Shown: positions 7,799-16,507 of the stretch, piece by piece | Numbering within the stretch: the stretch's first letter is position 1 | Layout: every line of letters begins with the position of its first letter | Assembly (NCBI RefSeq): GCF_002813755.1 | Contig: NZ_CP018061.1 | Location: forward strand, 2,284,001-2,348,000 | DNA length: 64,000 nt | Origin: Enterococcus mundtii | GTDB lineage: Bacteria > Bacillota > Bacilli > Lactobacillales > Enterococcaceae | Reading direction: 5' to 3' | Notes under the pieces: generated by a model | Database searches by the model: none | Told to the model about the DNA's origin: nothing | What the model saw: only the letters and a program-made list of their open reading frames with translations | Program-made: the position numbers and the translations under genes

Positions 7799-9004
7799 TT
7801 ATTTTTTTGCAAGGATTGCTTGATGCTCCTGCTTTATTTTATCTAGAAGTTCTGGTTTTTCAAATAGATCTAAGGCAGTATTTGCCAATAGTTCAGCAGC
7901 AATTGCAATCGAAGCTAGTCCTTTTTCACTGCGAGCAGCTGCTTTAAATTCTTCAGAATGACCGGCAATATATTCATCAGAAATCGAGACGGTTGGTTGG
8001 ATCGTCGGAATCACATGACTCACGTTACCAACATCAGAAGAGCCTAGACTTGTTTGTTCTTTTGTTTCGATTTCTTCATCAGGTACACCTGCTACATCCG
8101 CATGGCGGAAGAACAGCGCATCAAATGAAGGCGTCACGATCACATCATCAACCGAATTTTGGAACAACCCAAATTCATAACTTGTTCCCGTACTCAAAGC
8201 CGCACCTTTCACGATATTTTCGACTTTTTGATACACCGCATTCAATGTCTGGCGATTTTTTGCTCGCAAGTAAAATCGACCCGCCGCATATTCAGGAATC
8301 ACATTTGCAGCGACCCCACCATCCGTAATGATGCCATGGATATTAACGTCTTTTGGCAATTGCAGGCGCAACGCATTGATTCCATTAAACACTTGAAGCA
8401 ACGCTTCTAAGGCATTCACTCCTTTTTCTGGTGCGGCGGCTGCATGGGAAGCAACACCATGGAACTTGATGTCCACCGGATCGTTCGCTAATGATTCTGT
8501 CGTTTTGCCGTAACGGTATGCGGGATGGACACAAAGGGCAGCATCCACATCTTCAAAAAAGCCTTCCCGTACAAAACTTCCTTTAGCTGATCCGTTTTCG
8601 CCTCCCTCTTCGCCAGGTGTGCCATATACCCGGATTTCTCCACCGATTTCAGCAATTCGTTCGCGCAAGACACTGGCAGCTAAGACAGAATACGTACCAA
8701 ACAAGTTATGTCCACAAGCATGACCGATTCCTGGTAAAGCGTCAAATTCTGCTAAAAAAGCAATCGTTGGTCCTGATTTTCCTGAAGCGTAACGAGCATC
8801 AAATCCTGTTCGATGACCAGCTACATCTTTTGTCACAGAAAATCCTTCTTTTTCTAATTGTTTGATCAAGGCATCTGACGAATAAAACTCATAGTTACTG
8901 ACCTCTGGATGATCATGGATATCTAGTGCTAGTTCTTGATATTCAGCCAATCGTTGGTGGATTGCTTCCTTAAAAGAATGTGTTGTTAAAGTAGATGTTG
9001 TCAT
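7799..9004 (-). CDS. M20-family amidohydrolase (AbgB/HmrA-like)
   Basis: A 401-residue M20 peptidase-family hydrolase. Metal-binding signatures are HACGHNLFG near residue 105, GTPGEEGGENGSAKG near 140 and a dimerisation domain in the middle. AbgB-type members cleave N-acyl amino acids such as p-aminobenzoyl-glutamate, and related enzymes sit beside metNIQ in other lactic acid bacteria. As the last gene after metQ it probably releases methionine or a related amino acid from an acylated or peptide form; this is inferred from position. The ATG at 9004 has GGAGGAA 6 bases upstream; an in-frame ATG at 9019 overlaps that Shine-Dalgarno and is rejected. Confidence 0.8.
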   Translation of the reverse strand: MTTSTLTTHSFKEAIHQRLAEYQELALDIHDHPEVSNYEFYSSDALIKQLEKEGFSVTKDVAGHRTGFDARYASGKSGPTIAFLAEFDALPGIGHACGHNLFGTYSVLAASVLRERIAEIGGEIRVYGTPGEEGGENGSAKGSFVREGFFEDVDAALCVHPAYRYGKTTESLANDPVDIKFHGVASHAAAAPEKGVNALEALLQVFNGINALRLQLPKDVNIHGIITDGGVAANVIPEYAAGRFYLRAKNRQTLNAVYQKVENIVKGAALSTGTSYEFGLFQNSVDDVIVTPSFDALFFRHADVAGVPDEEIETKEQTSLGSSDVGNVSHVIPTIQPTVSISDEYIAGHSEEFKAAARSEKGLASIAIAAELLANTALDLFEKPELLDKIKQEHQAILAKK

Positions 9005-9027
9005 ATTGGCTTCCTCCATTTTGCTTT

Positions 9028-9867
9028 TTATTTTTTACCAAATGTTTCCCAAGCAGGTACGCTTGATCCTTTTGATGTTTCTTCGATCACTTTTGCTGTT
9101 TCTTCCGTTTGATAAGTGTCAACGATCTTTTGATAGATTTCGTTATTTTCATCTTCTTTTCTTGCTACAATGATGTTGACATATGGTCTGGCACTGTCAT
9201 CGACAGGTTCTAAAAAGATCGCATCACTCGTTGGGTTCAATCCTGCATCAACTGCGACACCACTATTGATCACTGAAAGATCCACGTCATTCAATGCACG
9301 AGCTGTCTGTGAGGCATCCAGTTCAGAAATGTCTAGGTTCTTTGTATTTTCAGTAATATCTGAAGTAGTCGGTGTTTGATCTTTCGCTGGATCGACTTTG
9401 ATCAAACCAGCTGTTTGTAGCAATAGCAATGCCCGTCCGCCGTTTGTGACGTCGTTAGGAATCGCTACTTTTGCGCCATCCTTGATATCATCAATGGATT
9501 GGATCGTATTGGAATAGATTCCTAAAGGTGCATTCACTGTGTTTCCGATCGAGACTAGATCCGTTCCGTGTTCCGTATTGTAATTGTCTAAAAAGAATTG
9601 ATGCTGAAAAGCATTGAGGTCGATCGAGCCATCCGCTAATGCAGCATTCGGTTGATTATAGTCGGTAAATTTCACGTATTCTAAGTCAATGTCTTCTTTT
9701 GCTAAACGTGCTTTGACATCATCCCAAACGTCAGTGTCCTCTCCAATGATCCCAAGTTTTACTGTCGTTTGTTTGTTTGTGTCTGTTTCGGCATTTCCTT
9801 GGCTACAGCCAGCCAACCAAATAAGTGCAACAAAAGCGAGTACTGTATAACGAATGATTTTTTTCAT
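9028..9867 (-). CDS. metQ: Methionine ABC transporter substrate-binding lipoprotein
   Basis: A 279-residue NlpA/MetQ-family protein. The N-terminus MKKIIRYTVLAFVALIWLAGC is a lipoprotein signal with lipobox LAGC, so the mature protein is anchored on the outer membrane face by Cys 21. The body contains the family stretch EYVKFTDYNQPNAALADGSIDLNAFQHQ at about 58-90. It captures methionine for MetI/MetN. It lies between metI and the M20 gene with short gaps and a good GGAGGAA ribosome-binding site. Control by a methionine-type tandem T-box leader supports the substrate assignment. Confidence 0.92.
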   Translation of the reverse strand: MKKIIRYTVLAFVALIWLAGCSQGNAETDTNKQTTVKLGIIGEDTDVWDDVKARLAKEDIDLEYVKFTDYNQPNAALADGSIDLNAFQHQFFLDNYNTEHGTDLVSIGNTVNAPLGIYSNTIQSIDDIKDGAKVAIPNDVTNGGRALLLLQTAGLIKVDPAKDQTPTTSDITENTKNLDISELDASQTARALNDVDLSVINSGVAVDAGLNPTSDAIFLEPVDDSARPYVNIIVARKEDENNEIYQKIVDTYQTEETAKVIEETSKGSSVPAWETFGKK

Positions 9868-9882
9868 GATGATTCCTCCAGT

Positions 9883-10563
9883 TTAATGTGATATTTTTTT
9901 GATCAATAAGTTGCTGATCCATTGACTTAAGAAAACAAGGATCAAGATCAACAAAGTGGCGACGATAGTCACGTCTGTTTGAAAACGATTGTACCCACGA
10001 GAGATCGCTAGGTTTCCTAATCCTCCTGCGCCAACCGCTCCTGCCATGGCAGTCAAGCCAATGACATTGATGATCGTCAATGCAGAGACACGAATGATCC
10101 CTGGCAATCCTTCGATCAAATAGACTCTAAAAACGATCCCTAATGGACTGGTTCCCATTGATTCGGCCGCTTCAATCACTCCAGGATCTACTTCTAACAA
10201 CGCATTTTCTACTTGTCGAGCGAAAAATGGCACAACGCCAAAGATCAAAGGGACTAAAGCAGCTTTCGCACCAATCGTAGTACCAACTAAAAAGCGAGTC
10301 GTCAATGCCAGTAAAGAAAGTAAAATGATAAAGGGAATCGAGCGGACAACATTGATGACTTTGTCTAGCACTTCATAAAGTAAGCGATTTTCAAGCAATC
10401 CTTGGGGCCGTGTCACAACCAATATGATCCCAAAACCGAGACCGATTGCACCTCCGATCAACGCGGTCCAAAAAGACATATACAACGTTTGCTTCGTCGC
10501 TTCAATAAATTCATCAGGTATCGAATAGACATTGGGTAAATAGGTTTCTAAGAAATGGGTCAT
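9883..10563 (-). CDS. metI: Methionine ABC transporter permease
   Basis: A 226-residue membrane protein with five or six hydrophobic helices and the permease loop EAAESMGTSPLGIVFRVYLIEGLPGI at about 133, which docks to the ATPase. Length and sequence fit MetI. It starts immediately after the metN stop with AGGAGG upstream of the ATG, so the two are translationally coupled. It forms the membrane channel of the MetNIQ importer. Confidence 0.92.
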   Translation of the reverse strand: MTHFLETYLPNVYSIPDEFIEATKQTLYMSFWTALIGGAIGLGFGIILVVTRPQGLLENRLLYEVLDKVINVVRSIPFIILLSLLALTTRFLVGTTIGAKAALVPLIFGVVPFFARQVENALLEVDPGVIEAAESMGTSPLGIVFRVYLIEGLPGIIRVSALTIINVIGLTAMAGAVGAGGLGNLAISRGYNRFQTDVTIVATLLILILVFLSQWISNLLIKKISH

Positions 10564-10564
10564 A

Positions 10565-11638
10565 TCAGCGTCCTCCTTGAATCACTTTCATTTCCTTACT
10601 TGCTCCATTTTTTTGTAAAATCGTTGCTTGTACACCGGATTCAATGAGATAAGCCAAGGCTTTTTCTCGTTGATGGATCTCTCCTGATAAAGTAACGATC
10701 AATCGTCCTAATGGGGTTTCTTGCAATAGTTCTACATTGCCGTATAAAATATTCGCACTCACTTGGTATTTGCTATAAAGTTGTGCGATCAACGGTTCAT
10801 TTGTTTGTGTGCCCACATAACTCAATTCCACTAACCATTTATTGGTCAACTGATCTGCAAAAGCACGATGCGAGCGAATCGTTTCTAATGCTTGGTCAAC
10901 GTGGGTGGCTGTTCGGATAAACTCTTGCGTCAAAACTTCTTTTGGTGCACTGAAAATCTGAACGCTACTTCCCTGTTCGATTACTTCCCCGTTTTCCATC
11001 ACGGCTACTTTGTTGCAAATTTCTTTAACGACTTGCATCTCGTGTGTGATCAAAACGATCGTCAACCCTAATTGCTGGTTCAATTTTTTCAACAAAGCTA
11101 AAATCTGATGAGTCGTTTTTGGATCTAAGGCACTCGTTGCTTCATCACAAAGTAACACTTGCGGATCACTAGCTAATGCACGAGCGATAGCAACTCTTTG
11201 CTTTTGTCCTCCTGAAAGTTGTTTTGGATAAGCAGTTGCTTTTTCTTCTAACCCGACTAATGTTAGAAGCTCATTGACTTTTTGACGACGCTCCTGTTTC
11301 GATTTTTTCGTATATTTCAACGAGAAATCGACGTTGTCAAAAATCGTGCGACTTTCCATTAGGTGAAAATGTTGAAAAATCATCCCAATCGATTTTCGTT
11401 CTTTCCGTAATTCTTTCGGGGATAGTTTCCCTAACTCTGTTCCATTGATGATGACTTTGCCACTTGTTGGTTTTTGTAACAGGTTCATGACACGAACCAA
11501 CGTACTTTTCCCAGCACCTGAATAACCTACGATACCGTAAACATCCCCTTTAGCAATCGAAAGATCCACCTGTTTCACTGCCTGGATCGTCTTTTCTTTT
11601 TGTTGGAAAGAAACATTTATTGCTTGTAATTCAATCAT
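10565..11638 (-). CDS. metN: Methionine ABC transporter ATPase
   Basis: A 357-residue ATPase: Walker [10 protein letters not shown] at about 38-46, signature [15 protein letters not shown] near 140, Walker [13 protein letters not shown] near 160, and a C-terminal NIL domain (about 270-345) that binds methionine and inhibits transport in known MetN proteins. The start at 11638 is supported by GAAGGAGGAG and the start MIELQ. An in-frame extension upstream to 11698 would run through the T-box terminator and is not coding. It is the first gene of the metNIQ-M20 operon, behind a leader of about 590 bases with two T-boxes. Confidence 0.93.
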   Translation of the reverse strand: MIELQAINVSFQQKEKTIQAVKQVDLSIAKGDVYGIVGYSGAGKSTLVRVMNLLQKPTSGKVIINGTELGKLSPKELRKERKSIGMIFQHFHLMESRTIFDNVDFSLKYTKKSKQERRQKVNELLTLVGLEEKATAYPKQLSGGQKQRVAIARALASDPQVLLCDEATSALDPKTTHQILALLKKLNQQLGLTIVLITHEMQVVKEICNKVAVMENGEVIEQGSSVQIFSAPKEVLTQEFIRTATHVDQALETIRSHRAFADQLTNKWLVELSYVGTQTNEPLIAQLYSKYQVSANILYGNVELLQETPLGRLIVTLSGEIHQREKALAYLIESGVQATILQKNGASKEMKVIQGGR

Positions 11639-11664
11639 TTTTACTCCTCCTTCGGTTTGACGAT

Positions 11665-11935
11665 AAAAAAAGGCATCCTCAAGAAAATGACTCATCACTT
11701 TCTTGAGGACGCCTTTTTGCGTGTTACCACCTCATGTTCAAGTTACACTTACATGTAACTCCTCTTCGAGTACAAACATACTCTAGCAAGCTAACGGTTG
11801 CGACCGTCACCATCTCACAATTTTGCTCGGGGTGAATTGCTCAATAGCCATTTTCCAAATATGCCGCCTTGCTTCTTCTCAGCTACCGAAGCTCTCTGTT
11901 AAAGGTTTATGTATTTGTACTTACTATTTCAACGC
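11665..11935 (-). ncRNA. Proximal Met T-box riboswitch of the metNIQ leader
   Basis: The minus strand shows stem I with AGTA and an apical AGAGAGCTTCGGTAGCTG segment, the specifier context AAAATGGCTATTGAGCAAT (the specifier ATG, then 6 nt, then GAGCAAT, as in characterised glyQ T-boxes), and a T-box GAGGTGGTAACACG (plus strand 11719-11734), slightly degenerate at the ACCG position. The terminator GGCGTCCTCAAGAAA/TTTCTTGAGGATGCC with seven U lies at 11665-11717, just before the metN Shine-Dalgarno. Confidence 0.85.
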
Positions 11936-11944
11936 AAAAAATAT

Positions 11945-12225
11945 AAAAAAAATCCTTTTATCAGCATAAATCTACTGATAAAAGGACGACGTATCGTGGT
12001 ACCACCTTTATTCGGAAGTTTCCTTCCCTCAATCCAACATCTCTTGACGAGAGATTGGTTGTCCGTTTTAACGGTCAGACATTTCCGAACTTGCCTACTT
12101 ATCGACAAGTTATCCTCCAAGGCCATTTTTCAACTTTTCTTACTTGACTCTTTCCACCAACCAGAGCCTCTCTTTGAAGTTTCCAAGTTTACTTTCCTTA
12201 TCAACGAATCCATATTTTGTTGTTG
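11945..12225 (-). ncRNA. Distal Met T-box riboswitch of the metNIQ leader
   Basis: A second complete T-box lies immediately upstream of the first. It has an AGTA element, an apical GGTTGGTGG segment, a specifier context AAAAATGGCC (ATG followed by a purine), the T-box core AAGGTGGTACCACG (plus strand 11993-12011), and its own terminator TCCTTTTATCAG/CTGATAAAAGGA with eight U at 11945-11986. No promoter is visible between the two T-boxes, so one transcript should pass both. Confidence 0.85.
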
Positions 12226-12230
12226 AGAAC

Positions 12231-12259
12231 ACTTTATCTAACTGAAAACAAAAAGTCAA
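12231..12259 (-). promoter_or_regulatory. Promoter of the metNIQ leader
   Basis: The minus strand has TTGACT (12254-12259), a 17-base spacer and TAAAGT (12231-12236), a few bases upstream of the distal T-box. Confidence 0.6.
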
Positions 12260-12274
12260 GCAAGAAATTTAAAA

Positions 12275-12342
12275 AAATAAGCACTCAGTCGATTGATCAA
12301 TAAAAAAATCGTTGGTGGCACTGGATTTCCAGCCGCTTATTT
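12275..12342. terminator. Terminator after the HAD phosphatase gene
   Basis: The arms AAATAAGC (12275-12282) and GCTTATTT (12335-12342) carry A/T tracts on both sides, so the hairpin could work in either direction. The right arm overlaps the HAD stop codon. It isolates the met leader from the upstream gene. Confidence 0.6.
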
Positions 12343-13011
12343 TTTTCCTTTTTCTTTTTCTAACATCTCCAACACGATCAAAAGATCGGTACCTTCCGCT
12401 AAGATCGATAAATCTGCTTTTTCCCTTTCGGTATAAGCCCGATCAAAGCTTGAATCTGGAATCAAAACAACACCCATTCCTGCTCGTGATGCGGCGGTCG
12501 CACCAACCAAAGAATCTTCCACTGCAAAGGCTTCTGACGCTGTCAATCCCGACCGCTCTAGCGCAGTTAGATAAGGAATTGGTGAAGGTTTATTTTCAGA
12601 CACTTCATCCCCAAAAGTATATGTATGGAAATAAGGCTTCAAAGAAAATTGATCCAAGATATTGGTTGCTCGTTTTGTGACCGTCGTCGTTGCTAGACCA
12701 AGAATGAGTTTTTGGTCGTTCAATTCTTTCAACACTTCTTTGGCATGAGGTTTCAATTGGATAGCGCCACTATGCAGTTGTTGGTAAAAATATTCTTCGC
12801 GTTTTTCACGAACCTTTTGTACCATCTCCGCTGTTCCCGCCATTTTGATCAACAAATCATAGCTTTGTTTCCAATTTTTCCCACCCCATGTATCAACGAT
12901 TTCTTGAGGTATTTCGATATCAAATTGCTTGAATCCCCATAGCCAACCGTCACGATAAGTTCTTTCTGTATCAACTAATAGTCCATCTAAATCAAATATT
13001 GCACCCTTCAT
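12337..13011 (-). CDS. HAD-superfamily hydrolase (beta-phosphoglucomutase/YhcW type)
   Basis: A 224-residue HAD phosphatase of subfamily IA. Motif I is IFDLDGLLVDTE at about 5-16 (nucleophile DxD), motif II is ATTTVTKRA near 111, motif III a lysine near 145 (ENKPSPIPY), and motif IV EDSLVGATAA near 165. It dephosphorylates or isomerises a small phosphorylated sugar; the exact substrate cannot be told. The ATG at 13011 follows AAAGGA at an acceptable distance; an in-frame TTG at 13029 precedes it without a ribosome-binding site. Confidence 0.85.
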   Translation of the reverse strand: MKGAIFDLDGLLVDTERTYRDGWLWGFKQFDIEIPQEIVDTWGGKNWKQSYDLLIKMAGTAEMVQKVREKREEYFYQQLHSGAIQLKPHAKEVLKELNDQKLILGLATTTVTKRATNILDQFSLKPYFHTYTFGDEVSENKPSPIPYLTALERSGLTASEAFAVEDSLVGATAASRAGMGVVLIPDSSFDRAYTEREKADLSILAEGTDLLIVLEMLEKEKGKK

Positions 13012-13096
13012 ATCCACTGATCCTTTCAAAAAAACAATATCTGTAGTGTATCATGTTTTTTCATTCAAACCAATGGGATCTCAAGCATTTTTGTTA

Positions 13097-13115
13097 TGAG
13101 TGATAATTACACTCA
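13097..13115 (-). terminator. Possible weak terminator of the WxL operon
   Basis: TGAGTG-TAATTAT-CACTCA forms a small hairpin followed on the minus strand by TAACAAAAAT, about 10 bases after the stop of the Mga-like gene. The U-run is poor, so termination may be partial. Confidence 0.35.
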
Positions 13116-13125
13116 CCCTCCGCAC

Positions 13126-14598
13126 TCAATTATTTGGATTCATTTTAGTTATTTTATTTCTACGAATCTTTAATAATTGATTCGTAAAATTGGCCCAATC
13201 GACCGCCCTTGGAGGAACTAACCAAATGATTTGGAACAAGTCTCCAAAAGAACAGATTTCCTTATCTGTCAAGAGTAGATCTGTTTCATCATCTGCCTTC
13301 GTTTGGTAGATGATATTCAAGTCTGAGATTTTCTGGATATTATTTTTGATCAACGCATTAAATTGTGGTCCAAAGGAAAAATCAATACAAATACGGAGCG
13401 GTTTCAATTGCTGATCGATGGGTAATATATCCATCATCACTAGCACATAATGAAAAAATAAAAATTCTTTTGCGAGCCAAATTTGCTTGTTCTTTTTTTG
13501 TTTTTGGATGTAATCTCTGCAAAACAAAAAGTATTCCGGATACATTTCATAAAAATAAGTGACATCCAGGTTGTTATTGTCATCAATATTTTCTTCTTTG
13601 AAATATTTGATCTTCAAATGCAAGACTGTCAGCTGTCTCCTGATTTCTTTTAGCTGATTCTCTGAGAGAATGAATGCTTGCCCAAGTTCTTCAAGAAACA
13701 AGTCATTCAACGCGATTACTTCCTTTAGCGTCACTTCCTCAATAAGTTCCGGCTCATTGATTGCTCCTTCGACAACAAGATAAGCAAAGATCTGTTGCGC
13801 TTCGTTATATAGCTCTTTTTCCGTATCGATTTTTGCCTCTTTTTCAAGCCAGGAAAATATGCTTCGAAAGAAATCATTTGTTTGTAACATTTTTTTATTG
13901 AATGTCAATTGACTTTTTTTATTCTCGGACATTCGCCAACCTTGCTTTATTCGAATCAAGCTGACTGAAAGAAAATGTTGGAGTTTTGTTTCACTAAAAC
14001 CTGTAAATGAAGCAGCGAATTTCGGTTCAAGGAATCGAATCAATTCTTCTACTTGCTCTGTGATTTCTGTTGGATAAACCGAATAAGCCCGTCCGTATAA
14101 TTTGGTGAAATAAAACGTCACCAATCCACGTACAGAGCCTTCTTCCCCACTTAGTAAGAATTTTTTTGTGACTGTCAGTTCTTTATCTGCTAATCTCGTA
14201 CGCATGTCTTTCAGCTTTTGGTAAACGAGGGGATGACTGATATAATTTTTGATCGCATAATCATTGACAGATTCGAACGTTTCAAAAAATATTTCTTGTA
14301 ACATTAAAAAACCAAAGGAATGGCGGACATACATTTCACCTAAAATCGTCGAATTCCCTCGACCACTCTCAATCAGTCGGACGTTATTTCCTTCGAAAAA
14401 CAGTTGAAATTCATCCGTTAGCCCATAGTCCACAAAATCATGTGACAATTCTTCCATTGACTTATTCAGCAAAAAATAAGAGATATCCAATTCTTCCACC
14501 ACTTTTTCATGATTTTCAATTAAAAGTGGCTTTGCTTCCAAATAACGTAGCAACTCTAACTTTCGTTGCGCTGGCTTATCTAAAAATAGTTTGAACAT
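13126..14598 (-). CDS. Mga-like transcriptional regulator of the WxL operon
   Basis: A 490-residue protein with an N-terminal helix-turn-helix region (about 8-55, RKLELLRYLEAK...ELDISYFLLNKSMEELSHDF) like the Mga HTH domain, followed by a long helical middle and a C-terminal part of the size of a PTS-EIIB-like module. Mga/AtxA-type regulators activate surface-protein genes in Gram-positives. It is the last gene of the surface-protein operon. Its ATG at 14598, with GAGGAAA upstream, lies 23 bases inside the end of the preceding gene, so translation should be coupled. Autoregulation is plausible but not shown. Confidence 0.65.
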   Translation of the reverse strand: MFKLFLDKPAQRKLELLRYLEAKPLLIENHEKVVEELDISYFLLNKSMEELSHDFVDYGLTDEFQLFFEGNNVRLIESGRGNSTILGEMYVRHSFGFLMLQEIFFETFESVNDYAIKNYISHPLVYQKLKDMRTRLADKELTVTKKFLLSGEEGSVRGLVTFYFTKLYGRAYSVYPTEITEQVEELIRFLEPKFAASFTGFSETKLQHFLSVSLIRIKQGWRMSENKKSQLTFNKKMLQTNDFFRSIFSWLEKEAKIDTEKELYNEAQQIFAYLVVEGAINEPELIEEVTLKEVIALNDLFLEELGQAFILSENQLKEIRRQLTVLHLKIKYFKEENIDDNNNLDVTYFYEMYPEYFLFCRDYIQKQKKNKQIWLAKEFLFFHYVLVMMDILPIDQQLKPLRICIDFSFGPQFNALIKNNIQKISDLNIIYQTKADDETDLLLTDKEICSFGDLFQIIWLVPPRAVDWANFTNQLLKIRRNKITKMNPNN

Positions 14599-15139
14599 TT
14601 TGATTTCCTCTACCTTCTGGTTTTTCTCCATAGAGTATCGTACCTGAAAATAAGTAGCTCATTGCTGCCATCTGACTATTATCTGAACTAGCAGAACCAG
14701 AACCACTCGACTGTGGCAACATCACTTGGCTATGAGAGTGATCATCAGAAAAAAATTGATCATCTAAGGTTATTTTACGTGATGTACTAGCAATCTGGCT
14801 AATAATATCGCCCTGATTATCCAATGATTTGGGTTTGCTTGGTTGCTTTTTTTTAGGCATTGAAGAATCTTGATAAGGTAATTTGGCTTGTGCTTGTTCT
14901 TCAACTTCCTGCTTTTCGTTATTTATGATTGCAGTATCTTGTGATTGTTCGGTGTGTCCAACCTCTGCTTCTTTCTCATCCGTTACTGGTCGTTGGGGAG
15001 TAACTGGTTGAATTTGGATTTCTTCTGTTGGATTCAACGGATCATAAATGATCGTTTCTGCATATATATAGATGGAGGATTCAAAATAGACTGCAGCGAA
15101 CAGAAGTGTTCCTAATATAGCGATTTTTTGTCTTTTCAC
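14576..15139 (-). CDS. Secreted protein of unknown function in the WxL operon
   Basis: A 187-residue product with a signal peptide at about 1-28 (hydrophobic ILGTLLFAAVYF, probable cleavage after YAE) and no LPXTG, WxL motif or C-terminal membrane helix. The mature part is low in hydrophobics and rich in Gln, Glu, Ser and Pro, with a Ser/Gly stretch near 145-155, so it is probably largely disordered. I do not recognise a domain. The GTG at 15139 is chosen because AAGGGGGAG lies 5 bases upstream; in-frame ATGs further up have no ribosome-binding site. It sits between the DUF916 gene and the Mga-like gene. Confidence 0.6.
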   Translation of the reverse strand: MKRQKIAILGTLLFAAVYFESSIYIYAETIIYDPLNPTEEIQIQPVTPQRPVTDEKEAEVGHTEQSQDTAIINNEKQEVEEQAQAKLPYQDSSMPKKKQPSKPKSLDNQGDIISQIASTSRKITLDDQFFSDDHSHSQVMLPQSSGSGSASSDNSQMAAMSYLFSGTILYGEKPEGRGNQNVQTIFR

Positions 15140-15260
15140 TTTTCTCCCCCTTTTTTGATTAGACATTTTAAGTAAGTGAAACCCTACGTTTCCAAGCAAA
15201 AATTGTCTGACTGATCTTATTTATTTGATCAGTCAGACGTTGTTTTATCAGGGGTTGATA

Positions 15261-16352
15261 TTATTTATTTTCAGATTCGTCTTCATCTTTTTGTTTTTTT
15301 CTTTTCCAAAAAATAAGTAGAAATAAAAGAATCAATAATAATAGGATACCGAATAATAGATACATCCACGTATTGTCTTGTTCAATCGTCACATCTTTTT
15401 CGTTTAATTCCCTAGCAACTTCACCTTTGATTTCAAAGTCTTTTTCAAATTCCCATTTATATTTATAGATTTCTTCAGAGCCACTAGAAGTTTTAACTTT
15501 GTATTCCCCATCTGCAGCTTTTTCACCGTAAGCAGTCATCTTCATCGTATACTTCCCTGCTTCCAACTTTTCACCGTTCAAAGAAATGGGGTAAGCAAAG
15601 TGAGAATTAGGGGCCATTTGCATACTTTCCGTTTGGCTGTCGTAGAGCACTTCAGCTGATCCTTTTTTCGTGATCGTTGTTGCTACGTTCAATTGATTCA
15701 AGTAAACCGCTTGAGGATTTTGCAAATGTACATTGATCACATTTCTCGCGTTGACTTGTGCCGGTTCCACTTTCGTTGCTTTGAGATCAGGCTTGATAGT
15801 TGTCATATTTTGACGGATCAATAATGCAACTACGTAAGAGTACTCATTTTTGATGGCTAAGCCTTTATCTTCTGAAGAAGAGTCCTGGGTGTCATCCGTT
15901 TTTTCTTTAAAAGTGATCCCACCTGCCATGACGCCATCAAATTTTTCTGCTGGCATAGTGACTGTGATTGGCACTGTCACTTCCGCATGTTTTGGTAACG
16001 TCACTTCTGGCTCTGCTTTCGCATAATCTTTTAAATTGTAAACCAAACTATTATCGGGTTCAATTTTATTTTCACCATACTCCACCACACCATTCAAATT
16101 AGTTGTTGCACTGTTGATCGTGGTTTCGATCGTGATGTCGTTGTCTGTGTCATTGCGTAATTGGACTTCGATTGTTTGCTGTTTGTCCGGTTCCATTAAT
16201 AAATCGAAATATGTTTTTTGTTTATCGATTTGATTTTCGGGAATGACTGGGGTAACCGCAAAATTAAATTCTGATGCAAAAGTTGATTGGACTGGAACCA
16301 TACTTAGCATCGCAACAATGAGGCTGACAATAAGGATAAATCTTTTTTTCAT
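15261..16352 (-). CDS. DUF916/DUF3324 WxL-interacting membrane protein
   Basis: A 363-residue protein: signal peptide (1-26), a DUF916 region (about 28-150, beginning FNFAVTPVIPENQ) and a DUF3324 region (about 160-310), then a C-terminal membrane helix (about 328-350) and a Lys/Glu-rich cytoplasmic tail. This is the architecture of WxL-interacting proteins, which hold WxL proteins on the cell surface and contact peptidoglycan or host ligands. It follows the WxL genes of the same operon after a gap of about 155 bases that carries repeat-like sequence. Confidence 0.9.
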   Translation of the reverse strand: MKKRFILIVSLIVAMLSMVPVQSTFASEFNFAVTPVIPENQIDKQKTYFDLLMEPDKQQTIEVQLRNDTDNDITIETTINSATTNLNGVVEYGENKIEPDNSLVYNLKDYAKAEPEVTLPKHAEVTVPITVTMPAEKFDGVMAGGITFKEKTDDTQDSSSEDKGLAIKNEYSYVVALLIRQNMTTIKPDLKATKVEPAQVNARNVINVHLQNPQAVYLNQLNVATTITKKGSAEVLYDSQTESMQMAPNSHFAYPISLNGEKLEAGKYTMKMTAYGEKAADGEYKVKTSSGSEEIYKYKWEFEKDFEIKGEVARELNEKDVTIEQDNTWMYLLFGILLLLILLFLLIFWKRKKQKDEDESENK

Positions 16353-16369
16353 AATATTTTTAACTCCCT

Positions 16370-16500
16370 GATAAATTAGATGTTGGCAAGGCTATGACAG
16401 AAGCGTTCTATCCCTTCAAAGGTAACCAATATCACTGCGTTGCACCAATTTTTTTGAGGTCAAGACAAAAAGTTCTTTCACTCTTGCCTTAACCAGATTG
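16370..16500. repeat. Repeat-like remnant between WxL and DUF916 genes
   Basis: The segment contains GGCTATGACAGAAGCGTTC and, further on, GAGGTCAAGACAAAAAG. These resemble the ends of the CTGAGACA-type intergenic repeats elsewhere in the window (for example 53155-53325). The copy is degenerate and lacks the strong central hairpin. Confidence 0.35.
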
Positions 16501-16507
16501 TTTTATA

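Noticed and set aside
11639-11698. N-terminal extension of MetN by 20 codons
   Set aside because: The extension would be encoded by the T-box terminator hairpin; the Shine-Dalgarno lies just before the internal ATG at 11638.
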